Origin: Acidimicrobiia bacterium
GTDB taxonomy: Bacteria; Actinomycetota; Acidimicrobiia; Spongiisociales; Spongiisociaceae
Assembly: GCA_009841105.1 (NCBI GenBank)
Contig: VXMM01000032.1
Location: forward strand, 1 to 64,000
Length of the DNA: 64,000 nucleotides
Reading direction: 5' to 3'
The notes beneath the pieces were generated by a model, which ran no database searches, had not been told where the DNA came from, and saw nothing but the letters and a program-made list of their open reading frames with translations. Made by a program: the position numbers and the translations under genes. This document shows positions 39,284-47,661 of this stretch, in pieces (within the stretch, counting starts at the first letter, position 1; each line of letters starts with the position of its first letter).

Positions 39284-39520
39284 ATGACCGTGACCGTGAA
39301 CGTGCACCAGGCCAAGACGCACCTGTCGAAGTTGTTGGATCGTGCCCATGCCGGGGAGGAGATCATCCTCGCCAAGGCGGGAAAGCCCTATGCCGTGCTC
39401 GGACCGCTCCCTCCCCAGGACGTGGGCCGCCGCCCCGGCCGGCTGGCCGACCAGACCGTCGGCCCGGAGATACTCCTGCCCCTACCCCCGGGCGAACTTG
39501 ATGCCTGGGACCGGCGGTGA
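39284..39520 (+). CDS. Phd/YefM-family antitoxin
   Basis: A 78-residue antitoxin. The N-terminal half (VNVHQAKTHLSKLLDRAHAGEEIILAKAGKP) is the DNA-binding Phd/YefM fold; the C-terminal half is Pro/Asp-rich, probably disordered until it wraps the toxin. ATG 39284 has AGGAG eight bases upstream. Its stop shares one base with the toxin start, so the pair is coupled. The palindrome upstream is its expected operator. Confidence 0.88.
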   Translation: MTVTVNVHQAKTHLSKLLDRAHAGEEIILAKAGKPYAVLGPLPPQDVGRRPGRLADQTVGPEILLPLPPGELDAWDRR

Positions 39521-39906
39521 TGCGGCTCCTCCTTGACACGCATGCCTTGCTCTGGTGGTGGACCAACAACCCCGGCCTCTCGGCCCTAGCCCATAATTCC
39601 ATCGCCGATGGGACATCCGAGGTGTTCGTGAGCGCGGCAAGCGCTTGGGAAATCGCCACTTTGCGACGGCTGGGGCGCCTGGATCACGCACCCGACGCCA
39701 TCCAACGCTTTCATGAACTGGTCACAGCGGATGAGTTCCATCATCTCGCCATCACGTACACACACTGTCTCCGCGCCGGCTCCTACACGGCGGAGCATCG
39801 TGATCCCTTCGACCGGATGCTGGCCGCCCAGAGCGAGATGGAGTCACTCACCCTGGTAACCAAGGACCCTGCGTTCGGACAATTCGGAACCACGGTTATC
39901 TGGTGA
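39520..39906 (+). CDS. PIN-domain ribonuclease toxin, VapC type
   Basis: A 128-residue PIN-domain protein. Acidic metal ligands: Asp in LLLDTHALLWWW, Glu in SAASAWEIATL, and the Asp pair of HRDPFDRMLAAQ, with a final Asp in TKDPAF. VapC toxins cut tRNA or rRNA. The pairing with a Phd-type antitoxin rather than a VapB/AbrB type is common. Start ATG 39520, directly after the antitoxin. Confidence 0.88.
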   Translation: MRLLLDTHALLWWWTNNPGLSALAHNSIADGTSEVFVSAASAWEIATLRRLGRLDHAPDAIQRFHELVTADEFHHLAITYTHCLRAGSYTAEHRDPFDRMLAAQSEMESLTLVTKDPAFGQFGTTVIW

Positions 39907-39981
39907 GACCGCAGTGGTCCCGGAGGCAGCAACAGCAGCGATCACCCGTGCCGGGACCGCAGGTGATGAGAATGGATCGCC

Positions 39982-40707
39982 ATGAGGATGCCAGGGAGAC
40001 AGGAACAGCCGGACGATTGGACCGACCTGGCCGGCTGGTGGTTTGCCGAGGCCGATGATCCGGCCTACGGGGAAGAGGTGGTACCCCTCTTCCTCGAAGT
40101 GTTCCGGCCGATGAATGGTCAGGTATTGCTTGATCTGGGTTGCGGGGACGGCCGCATCGGCGAGAGGCTGGCGGACGAGGGCGTCAGGGTGGTCGGTGTG
40201 GACGTCAATCTCGAGCTGGCCCGCCTGGCCTCCGGTCGCCATCCGGTGTTCCTCAGACGGCTGCCCGACCTGGCCTGTGTACGCGACGCGGCGGTGGATG
40301 GCGCCTACGCCGTCCTGGCTCTGGAGCATCTCGAAGACTCGGGGCGCTTCTTCGCCGAGACCGCCCGGGTCACCCGCTCCGGTGGGTCGCTGGCGATCGT
40401 GATCAACCATCCCTTCTACACGGCTCCCGGGTCCGGGCCGGTGATCGACCCGACCGACGGCGAGTTGTTCTGGAGGTTCGGGGACTACCTGAGCGAGGGC
40501 CGAACCCGGGAGCCGGCCGGAGACCGGTCCGTCAAGTTCATCCACCGACCCATCGGAACGCTGCTCACCCAAGCGGCCGCGGCCGGGTGGTCACTCGAGG
40601 CGGTACTGGAGCAGGGTGTGGGTTCGAGAGCCGCATCCAGAGATCCGATCCTGGCCAAGCACCGGGACATCCCCCACCTCATGGCGCTCCGCTGGCGGCG
40701 CGACTAA
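39982..40707 (+). CDS. Class I SAM-dependent methyltransferase
   Basis: A 241-residue methyltransferase. Motif I is VLLDLGCGDGRIGERL, followed by VVGVDVNLELARLA, ALEHLEDSGRFFAE and a SGGSLAIVI strand. Substrate not evident; the long insertion with INHPFYTAPGSGP resembles methyltransferases of small molecules or quinones. Either ATG 39982 or 39991 may start it. It lies between the toxin pair and a strong terminator and has no operon partner. Confidence 0.85.
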   Translation: MRMPGRQEQPDDWTDLAGWWFAEADDPAYGEEVVPLFLEVFRPMNGQVLLDLGCGDGRIGERLADEGVRVVGVDVNLELARLASGRHPVFLRRLPDLACVRDAAVDGAYAVLALEHLEDSGRFFAETARVTRSGGSLAIVINHPFYTAPGSGPVIDPTDGELFWRFGDYLSEGRTREPAGDRSVKFIHRPIGTLLTQAAAAGWSLEAVLEQGVGSRAASRDPILAKHRDIPHLMALRWRRD

Positions 40708-40740
40708 ACCCGGGACGCGAGAGCTTCGCCTCCGGCACGC

Positions 40741-40782
40741 GAAGACCCGGCTCCTCTTGATTCGATGAGGAGCCGGGTCTTC
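40741..40782. terminator. Bidirectional hairpin terminator
   Basis: A perfect 16-base inverted repeat (40741-40756 with 40767-40782; GAAGACCCGGCTCCTC on the left) around a 10-base loop. It sits exactly between the convergent methyltransferase gene and the betaine-binding gene, so it can end transcription from both sides. No long T-run follows. Confidence 0.8.
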
Positions 40783-40809
40783 CGTTAGCTGTCTTGGTTT
40801 CCGGACCCG

Positions 40810-41751
40810 TCAGCCGGCAGCTCGCGCTGTCGCCAGCCAGTCGTCGACCTGGGCACGGTTGGCGGCGATCCAAGCCTGGGCGTCGGCCTGGACATCAGCC
40901 TCCGAGTACTCGTCGGCAGCGGCCATCTTGGCGTTCTGAGCCGCGATGTCACCCAGCGGAATCGCCACTACCTCGAGCAGGCGTTGGACATCCGGGTTCC
41001 TATCCAGGAAGTCGGTGTTCGCCACCGCTCGAATGTGATTGACGTTCGACTGCAGCCAGACGGCATTCTGACCATCCACCAGAACGGTGTTCGTCCAGTT
41101 GGGCGTCCAGGCATAGAACAGTGCCGATTGACCGGCACTCACCTTGTCCACGACCCCAGCGGCCAACTCGTCATAGGTGCCGGAGATCTGCTCCACGCTG
41201 GAACCCCAACTCTCGTTGGCGATCTGCTCGTTGATGGCAGACTCGCATCCCCATCCGACGTTGCATCCGAATAGGTCGGCCTTGCCGTCGCCGTCATGGT
41301 CGAAGGCACCAGCGTTAGCGGCCACACCGTCCATCGAGGTGATCCCCAGACTGTCAGCCGTAGCCTTGTCGATCATCAGGCCGTCGGTGGCACCTTGGGC
41401 CACCTGCCAGCCGACCGGTTCGATCGGTAAGTCGACCGCTTGGCCGGTGACGTTCTCTCCTTCCAGGTAGAAATCGTGGAGAGGGAACCACCCATTGGCC
41501 CACAGGTCGTACTGCCCGGCGGCCAGGGCCGGATAGAACGAGTAGGGGCTGAGGGTGGCGGCCGCCGGATCGGTGACCTCGTACCCGAGTTCCGTGATCA
41601 GCTCCGCATAGATGGCAGCCTGCATGTAGCCGGAACTCCAGTTGGCCCGGGCGATCGCCACGGGGCCCTCCTCTTCCTGAACGCCGCAGGCCGAGAGCAC
41701 GAGTACGAATGCCGCGACCGCGGCGATTGCAGTGCTCGATCTCTTGATCAC
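40810..41751 (-). CDS. Glycine-betaine-type substrate-binding lipoprotein
   Basis: A 313-residue lipoprotein of the OpuAC/ProX superfamily. The signal ends in the lipobox LSAC (Cys22). The binding domain has the Trp-rich pattern ARANWSSGYMQ, AAGQYDLWANGWFPLHD and YAWTPNWTN that forms the aromatic box for quaternary amines. An EF-hand-like loop DHDGDGKAD precedes paired cysteines (CNVGWGC). GTG 41751 overlaps the BCCT stop (GTGA) and has GGAGG upstream. No ABC permease or ATPase is nearby: its partner appears to be the BCCT carrier. It is clearly homologous to the N-terminal half of the channel protein at 43725, over its whole length. Confidence 0.9.
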   Translation of the reverse strand: MIKRSSTAIAAVAAFVLVLSACGVQEEEGPVAIARANWSSGYMQAAIYAELITELGYEVTDPAAATLSPYSFYPALAAGQYDLWANGWFPLHDFYLEGENVTGQAVDLPIEPVGWQVAQGATDGLMIDKATADSLGITSMDGVAANAGAFDHDGDGKADLFGCNVGWGCESAINEQIANESWGSSVEQISGTYDELAAGVVDKVSAGQSALFYAWTPNWTNTVLVDGQNAVWLQSNVNHIRAVANTDFLDRNPDVQRLLEVVAIPLGDIAAQNAKMAAADEYSEADVQADAQAWIAANRAQVDDWLATARAAG

Positions 41752-43526
41752 GTTCCACCTCCTCTCTCCAGCCGCTCGATCAAGCCGCTGTGCTGTGCTT
41801 GGAAGATGGCCTCGTCGTAGTGGCTCTCCAGGAGGTCGAGTTCCTCGTCGAAGGCCTTCTTCAGGCTCCACAGCATGATCAACAGCACGAAGAGGAAGGG
41901 CAGCCCGGTAGCCACGGCAGCTGTCTGTAAGGCGGACAGGCCGCCTCCCGCCAGCAACACGATCGCCACCGCGCCTTCCATCAACGCCCAGAACACGCGC
42001 TGCGGCTTGGGCGAGTCGAGCTTTCCTCCCGAGGTCAGGTGGTCCACCACCAGGGATCCCGAGTCCGACGAGGTGACGAAGAACGAGACCAGCAACAGGA
42101 TGCCCACTATCGAGACGAAGAAGGTCCATGGGAAGGCCTCCAGCATCACGAACAGGGCTGTCGCCACGTTTTCGTTCACCGCCGTCGCAACGTCCAACTC
42201 TCCGGTCATCTGGAGATTCATGGCCGCTCCGCCGAACACCGCGAACCACAGGAAGCAGAGCAGGCAGGGAAGGACGATCACACCGATGATCATTTCCCGC
42301 ACCGAGCGTCCCTTGGAGATCCGGGCGATGAACATGCCGACGAAGGGGGACCAGGAGATCCACCATCCCCAGTAGAAGATGGTCCACCACTGCTGCCACT
42401 GTGTGTCGAGCAAGGCTGCATTCCAGAACGAGAACTCCGGCAGGATCTGGATGTAGACGCCGATGCTCTCCACGTACAGCGACAGGACCAGCAGGGTCGG
42501 GCCCACCGCCAGCACAAAGACCAGGAAGGCCGCGGCCAGCCAAACGTTGAGCGCGCTGAGCCGCTTGACACCGGCGTCCAAGCCGGCCACAACCGAGATG
42601 GTGGCCAGCCCCGTGATACCTGCGATCAGCAGAATCTGGACCAACAGGGTATCCGGTACACCGAAGACCTTGTTCAGCCCTGCGGCGGCCTGCGAGGCGC
42701 CGAACCCCAGCGAAGTGGCCAAACCAAAGAGGGTGGCCACCACGGTGAGGATGTCGATGGCGTTGCCCCATCCGCCGTAGATCCTCGGACCCAGGATCGG
42801 GTAGAAGACCGAGCGGAAGGTCAGGGGTAGTCCCCGGTTGTAGGCAAAGAACCCCAGGGCGAGGGCTACCAGGCCGTACAACGCCCACCCATGGATCCCC
42901 CAGTGGAGGTAGGAGGTCGCCAGCGAGGCCCGGGCCGCGCCCGTCGACAGGGGCTCCACGTCGAACAGGGGAGGCGGCGCCGTCAGGTGGAAGATCGGCT
43001 CTGCCACGCCCCAGAACATCAGCCCGATGCCGAGACCGGCCGAGATCAGCATGGCGTACCAGGCGGGGGTGGAGAACTCCGGAAGGGCCCCCGGGCCGCC
43101 TAGTCGGATCTTGCCGTACCTCCCCAACGCGAAGTAGAGGGCGGCGCCGATGAAGACGTTGAACGCGATGATGTAGAGCCAGCCCACCTTCTCGTTGATG
43201 AAGCTGAGGATGGCGCTGAACACCCCGCCCGCCTGATCCGGGAAGATCAGGGTGGCCGCGATAAATATCAGGAGAAATCCTGCGGCGTAGAACGTCACCT
43301 GGGGATGTATGTCGAATCCCCACCTGACGATGTTCTTGTCACCGGGCTCCCGGTCGGCCACCTCGGGATAGAAATCGATATCAGGGTCGACCTGGAGACC
43401 CTCGAAGCGCGCACGATGCCGGATGGCGTCATCGCGCCGGCGCTCCTGGTCCCTCTCCCAGTCCTCGTAGGCCTCCGAGATGCCCGTGAGGTCTAGGTCT
43501 TGGTCTTGCCCTTTGCCGTCAGCCAT
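41748..43526 (-). CDS. BCCT-family betaine/carnitine/choline transporter
   Basis: A 592-residue secondary transporter with about 12 membrane helices, typically driven by Na+ or H+. A long charged cytoplasmic N-terminus (about 1-75) is followed by the helices. The family's Trp-rich segment is present (YWGWWISWSPFVGMFIARISKGRSVREM), as are the Gly-rich unwound helix (LISAGLGIGLMFWGVAEP) and the SSDSGSLVVDHL motif. The C-terminus has a 35-residue charged tail, a region that senses osmolality in BetP. ATG 43526 has an excellent site (GGGAGGGGGG). It is translationally coupled to the binding lipoprotein that follows. Confidence 0.93.
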   Translation of the reverse strand: MADGKGQDQDLDLTGISEAYEDWERDQERRRDDAIRHRARFEGLQVDPDIDFYPEVADREPGDKNIVRWGFDIHPQVTFYAAGFLLIFIAATLIFPDQAGGVFSAILSFINEKVGWLYIIAFNVFIGAALYFALGRYGKIRLGGPGALPEFSTPAWYAMLISAGLGIGLMFWGVAEPIFHLTAPPPLFDVEPLSTGAARASLATSYLHWGIHGWALYGLVALALGFFAYNRGLPLTFRSVFYPILGPRIYGGWGNAIDILTVVATLFGLATSLGFGASQAAAGLNKVFGVPDTLLVQILLIAGITGLATISVVAGLDAGVKRLSALNVWLAAAFLVFVLAVGPTLLVLSLYVESIGVYIQILPEFSFWNAALLDTQWQQWWTIFYWGWWISWSPFVGMFIARISKGRSVREMIIGVIVLPCLLCFLWFAVFGGAAMNLQMTGELDVATAVNENVATALFVMLEAFPWTFFVSIVGILLLVSFFVTSSDSGSLVVDHLTSGGKLDSPKPQRVFWALMEGAVAIVLLAGGGLSALQTAAVATGLPFLFVLLIMLWSLKKAFDEELDLLESHYDEAIFQAQHSGLIERLERGGGT

Positions 43527-43724
43527 GGTCCCCCCTCCCGTTGCTCATGACCATACGGGCCTCCTTTCAGTCGCCGGCCAGGTCGGCGGCCGCATCTGGC
43601 CGTGACCTGTGCACGTTCACTATATGAAGAACCGGCACGCGCGATCGAGGAAAAGCCGATTTTTGTTTCGATGGGGAGTCTCGAGACGTAGCTAGCCTTG
43701 GCACAACCACTACCGGAGACCATC
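43527..43724. promoter_or_regulatory. Divergent intergenic region between BCCT and channel genes
   Basis: A 198-bp gap that must carry promoters for both the BCCT-binding-protein operon (minus) and the chimeric channel (plus). The stretch 43615-43680 is AT-richer than its surroundings (ACTATATGAAG; GATTTTTGTTTCG). A shared regulatory site is plausible, but I cannot name one. No open frame of interest lies in it. Confidence 0.45.
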
Positions 43725-45803
43725 GTGCGCCGCACCCTGATCGCCAGTTCGCTGTTGGTTCTGGCACTTCTAGCCATGGGGGCGGTTGGCCCGGTGGCGG
43801 GCCAGCAACAGGAGGGTCCGGTCGAACCGAAGACGGTCCGGATGGCCCGGGCGACCTGGGACACTGGCTGGTTCCAGGCCGAGGTGTACCGGCTCCTGCT
43901 GATGCGTCTCGGGTATCGCGTGGAAGGCCCGGTCACCATGGAGAACCCCGACTTCTACCGCGCGGTGGCGGCTGGACAGGTCGATCTCTGGGCGAACGGA
44001 TGGTTCCCGACCCACGACGGTCTCATCGAGCCGGGACTCGTGGAGACCGTCGGGACGCAGGTGGACGCGGGAGCGCTCCAGGGATACTTCATCGATGCGG
44101 CCACGGCCGGGGCGCACGGCACAACCAACCTCGGAGACCTGGCCGATCCCGGAGTCGCCGCGCTGTTCGACCGGGACGGTGACGGGCGGGCCGACCTGAT
44201 CGGTTGCCAGACCGGCTGGACCTGTTCCCACATCATCGAGCACCATCTCGAAGTGTTCGGACTATCCGCCACGGTAGAGCAGGTACAGGGGGACTACTCA
44301 CCGCTGATAGCGGATACCATCGCCCGGTTCGAGGCCGGGCAGCCGGTCCTGTACTACACGTGGACTCCCAACTGGACCGTGGGCGAGTTGGTGCCCGGTC
44401 GTGACGTGGTGTGGCTGGAGACACCGTTCGCCTCCCTCCCTCCCGACCAGGCAGCCTTTCTCGACCGTACGTCGATACCGGGAATACCGGGATGCGCCAA
44501 CAATCCGTGCCAGGTGGGGTGGCCCCCCAACGACATCCGGGCAGTGGCCAACTCCGGCTTCCTAGAAGCCAACCCGTCGGTTCGCCGGCTTCTCGAACAG
44601 GTGGTGATACCCCTTGCGGACATCTCCAGCCAGAACGCGCGTATGGTCCATGACGAGGGTGATCCGGAGGACATCCGGCGACACGCGGAAGAGTGGCTGG
44701 TAGCCAATGCGGGCATGGTGTCCAAGTGGCTCGAAACCGCCGACCCGGAGGCCACGCCCCTTGACGCCGGGGACGGTTCGGCAGCCTCGGGCGGGGTGCT
44801 CACTGTCGCCGCCCGCATCCTTCCGCCCTTCACCATCTATGAGGAAGGGACCTACAGCGGCTTCGAGGTCGACCTGTTGCGGCTCATCGCCGCCCACCTC
44901 GGCATGACGGTCGACGTCTACGCTGTCGACACCGTGGCCAAGCAGGTGGACGACATCCACCGTGGACTTGCCGCCGTGGGGTTGGGGGGCGTGGCGATCA
45001 CCGGCCATCGGGAGGAAGCCATCGACTTCTCGCTCCCCTTGCTCGACACCGGCCTCACGATCATGACTGCGACGCGCGGATCCGAACCCGTATGGGACCG
45101 CATCCTGGTCTTCCTGCATGCCATCTGGGGTTCGGACCTGCCCTGGCTACTCGTGGTGTTCGCCGTCGCCGTCCTGGTCGCCGCGCACGTGATCTGGTGG
45201 CTGGAACGGAAGCACAACGCCGACTTCGCGGTGCCCTACCGTCGCGGCATCTGGGACTCGTTCTACTGGTCGGTCGTGACCATGAGCACGGTCGGTTACG
45301 GCGACAAGGTGGCCCGTGGAATGTCGGGCAGGGTGTTCGCTCTGATCTGGATCGCCCTGGGAACCCTGGTGTTCGCCAGCTTCACCGCCGCCATCGCCTC
45401 GTCGTTGGCGGTGAGCGAACTCCGGGGCGACATCGACGGACCCGCGGACCTCCCGGGCAACCGGGTCGCCACCGTCCAGAATTCGGCCGGACACACCTAC
45501 TTGACCGGTGTCGGCGTCGGCCCGGTCGCGGTACACGATCTCAACCAGGCCTACGACCTTCTGGCTCAGGGCGAGGTCGACGCGGTCGTGTTCGACGCGC
45601 CCGTTCTCCGGTTCCACGTAGCGCGCGAGGGCGAGGGCGAGGTGACCACGGTCGGCCCGCTGTTCGACAAGGTCCAGTACGGGCTGATGGTCAGCGAGGA
45701 CGACATCGCGCTCCGAGAGAGGATCGATCTGGCCCTGCTGGACCTCATCGAGTCTGGCGCCTACCAGCACATCCACGACCGGTGGTTCGGTGCGCACGGT
45801 TGA
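43725..45803 (+). CDS. Chimeric ligand-gated K+ channel: betaine-type binding domain fused to a GluR0-like receptor
   Basis: A 692-residue membrane protein. Signal peptide 1-25. About 33-340 is a complete OpuAC/ProX-type domain with Trp45, Trp49, Trp89, Trp93, Trp213 and Trp217 and a Ca-like loop 149-157. From 356 comes ligand-binding lobe S1 (GGVLTVAARILPPFTIYEEG) with Arg429 in TGHREEAIDFS, the carboxylate-binding Arg of glutamate-receptor domains. Helix M1 is about 473-495. The pore loop has the K+ filter TVGYG at 522-526. Helix M2 (about 537-560) ends in SFTAAIASS, like the SYTANLAAF of ionotropic receptors. Lobe S2 (about 565-692) contains Asp624 (VVFDAPVL), at the amino-group-binding position. 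The order S1-M1-P-M2-S2 is that of prokaryotic GluR0. GTG 43725 has GGAG seven bases upstream. Ligands are inferred, not known. Confidence 0.92.
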   Translation: MRRTLIASSLLVLALLAMGAVGPVAGQQQEGPVEPKTVRMARATWDTGWFQAEVYRLLLMRLGYRVEGPVTMENPDFYRAVAAGQVDLWANGWFPTHDGLIEPGLVETVGTQVDAGALQGYFIDAATAGAHGTTNLGDLADPGVAALFDRDGDGRADLIGCQTGWTCSHIIEHHLEVFGLSATVEQVQGDYSPLIADTIARFEAGQPVLYYTWTPNWTVGELVPGRDVVWLETPFASLPPDQAAFLDRTSIPGIPGCANNPCQVGWPPNDIRAVANSGFLEANPSVRRLLEQVVIPLADISSQNARMVHDEGDPEDIRRHAEEWLVANAGMVSKWLETADPEATPLDAGDGSAASGGVLTVAARILPPFTIYEEGTYSGFEVDLLRLIAAHLGMTVDVYAVDTVAKQVDDIHRGLAAVGLGGVAITGHREEAIDFSLPLLDTGLTIMTATRGSEPVWDRILVFLHAIWGSDLPWLLVVFAVAVLVAAHVIWWLERKHNADFAVPYRRGIWDSFYWSVVTMSTVGYGDKVARGMSGRVFALIWIALGTLVFASFTAAIASSLAVSELRGDIDGPADLPGNRVATVQNSAGHTYLTGVGVGPVAVHDLNQAYDLLAQGEVDAVVFDAPVLRFHVAREGEGEVTTVGPLFDKVQYGLMVSEDDIALRERIDLALLDLIESGAYQHIHDRWFGAHG

Positions 45804-45834
45804 TGGGTTGTCCGGGACCGAAGGGAACGAACCC

Positions 45835-47661
45835 GTGAACCGCCCCGCCCCGGCCGAGATCCCTGACGCTCCCGGCGCCTACCTGTTCCGTGATCGGCAT
45901 GGCCGCGTGAACTATGTGGGCAAGGCGAAGTCCCTCCGGAAGCGGGTCTCCACCTACTTCACAGGAGACCTGCCCCCCAGGACCCAGGCCATGGTCGAGG
46001 CGTCCGACGGGGTCGAGTGGATCGTGGTTGACAGCGAGGTAGCGGCTCTGTTCCTGGAGTTCTCGCTGATCAAGGAGCACCGGCCCCGCTTCAACATCCG
46101 CCTCCGGGACGACAAGAGCTATCCCTACCTGGCCATAACCCGGTCCGACCTCTGGCCGCGGGCCCGGGTGGTAAGGGGCGCGAAGCGCAAGGGTGTCCAG
46201 TACTTCGGCCCCTTCGCCCATGCGTACGCCATCCGCAACACCCTGGACCTGCTGCTCAAGTCGCTGCCGATTCGCACCTGCTCCGATGCGGTGTTCCGGC
46301 GCCACGAGCTCAAGGGCCGGCCATGCATCGAGTACGAGATCGATCGGTGTTCGGCGCCCTGCGTCGGCTATGTCGATCCGGATACCTACGCCGGGTACGT
46401 GAGTGGTCTGGAACAGGTTCTCTCGGGCAGCGCCGACGACCTGATCGAAGGCATCGAAACCCGGATGGTCGAAGCGTCAGAGAAACTGGACTACGAGCGC
46501 GCCGCCCGCCTGCGCGACCAGGCTCAGGATGTAAGGCGCGCGGTGGCCCGCCAGGAGGTGGTCACCGACCGGCGGGAGGACTTCGATCTGATCGCCATGG
46601 AGGAGACCGACCTAGAGACCTCCGTGCAGGTACTCAAGGTACGCAACGGTCGTATCGTCGGGAGGTTGGGGTCGATCATCGACAAGGTCGAGGACGTCAC
46701 GCCCTCCCAGGTCACCGCCACGGTCCTCCGGGATCTGTACGACGAGTCCTCTCCGCCGCCCCGCCTCATCCTGGTAGAAGCCCTGCCCCCCGGTGACGAG
46801 CCCTGGTCGGATCTCCTGTCCCAGCGACGCGGTGCTCGGGTAACCCTCAGGTCTCCCAAGCGGGGCGCCAAACGCCGGTTGCTGGAGACCACCAAGACCA
46901 ACGCTTCCGAGGCCCTCCTCCGGCACCGGCTGAGGCGCCAGTCCGACCACAACGCCCGAGCCCGCGATCTGCGCAGCCTCCAGACCGCCCTGGCGCTCCC
47001 GGAGCCGCCACTTCGGATCGAGGCCTACGACATCTCCACGATCCAAGGGCGCCATACCGTGGGGTCGATGGTGGTCTTGGAGGACGGGCTTCCCCGCCGG
47101 GCCGACTATCGAAGGTTCCGGATCCGGACCGTCACCGGGCAGGACGATCTCTCCTCGATGGAGGAAGTAATCCGCCGACGCTTCACCGCCTATCTCGCCG
47201 ACCTCGACAAGCCCGTTTCCGAACGGGGCAAGTTCGCCTACCCGCCCTCGCTGGTGCTGATCGACGGGGGACCGGGACAGATCGCCAGGGCGGTCGAGGT
47301 CCTCGCCCGGCTCGATCTCGACATACCTGTGGCAGGGCTGGCGAAGCGCATGGAGGAGGTGTACGTTCCGGGCCAGGTGGACCCGATCGTCATCCCTAGG
47401 GACCAGCCTGCACTCCACCTCCTCCAACGGGTCCGTGACGAGGCCCATCGTTTCGCCCTCATGTATCACCGCCAACTCCGCGGCAAGCGGATGATCGATT
47501 CCATCCTCGACGATGTGGATGGCGTCGGACCGGCTCGTAAGAAAGCCTTGGTCCGGACGTTCGGCTCGGTCAAGAAGATGCGCGAGGCCAGCGTGAGCCA
47601 GTTGGCCGAAGTGGTGCCCCTCCGGGTGGCCGAGAACCTCTACGCTACCTTGCATGGCTGA
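45835..47661 (+). CDS. uvrC: Excinuclease ABC subunit C
   Basis: A 608-residue dual-incision nuclease of excision repair. The GIY-YIG domain is N-terminal (PGAYLFRDRHGRVNYVGKAKSLRKRV). A UVR motif (LDYERAARLRDQAQDVRRAV) at about 210 binds UvrB. The RNase-H-like nuclease domain holds YDISTIQGRHTVGSM and LVLIDGGPGQI, and tandem HhH motifs end it. GTG 45835 has AGGGA upstream. It starts 31 bp after the channel gene and overlaps rapZ by eight bases. Confidence 0.95.
   Translation: MNRPAPAEIPDAPGAYLFRDRHGRVNYVGKAKSLRKRVSTYFTGDLPPRTQAMVEASDGVEWIVVDSEVAALFLEFSLIKEHRPRFNIRLRDDKSYPYLAITRSDLWPRARVVRGAKRKGVQYFGPFAHAYAIRNTLDLLLKSLPIRTCSDAVFRRHELKGRPCIEYEIDRCSAPCVGYVDPDTYAGYVSGLEQVLSGSADDLIEGIETRMVEASEKLDYERAARLRDQAQDVRRAVARQEVVTDRREDFDLIAMEETDLETSVQVLKVRNGRIVGRLGSIIDKVEDVTPSQVTATVLRDLYDESSPPPRLILVEALPPGDEPWSDLLSQRRGARVTLRSPKRGAKRRLLETTKTNASEALLRHRLRRQSDHNARARDLRSLQTALALPEPPLRIEAYDISTIQGRHTVGSMVVLEDGLPRRADYRRFRIRTVTGQDDLSSMEEVIRRRFTAYLADLDKPVSERGKFAYPPSLVLIDGGPGQIARAVEVLARLDLDIPVAGLAKRMEEVYVPGQVDPIVIPRDQPALHLLQRVRDEAHRFALMYHRQLRGKRMIDSILDDVDGVGPARKKALVRTFGSVKKMREASVSQLAEVVPLRVAENLYATLHG

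Noticed and set aside
40810-43323. An 837-codon frame that would join a long N-terminal part to the betaine-binding protein
   Set aside because: The upstream part is only the shadow of the BCCT gene in another frame. The binding protein has its own lipoprotein signal, GTG and GGAGG site at 41751, so there is no BCCT-binding-protein fusion.
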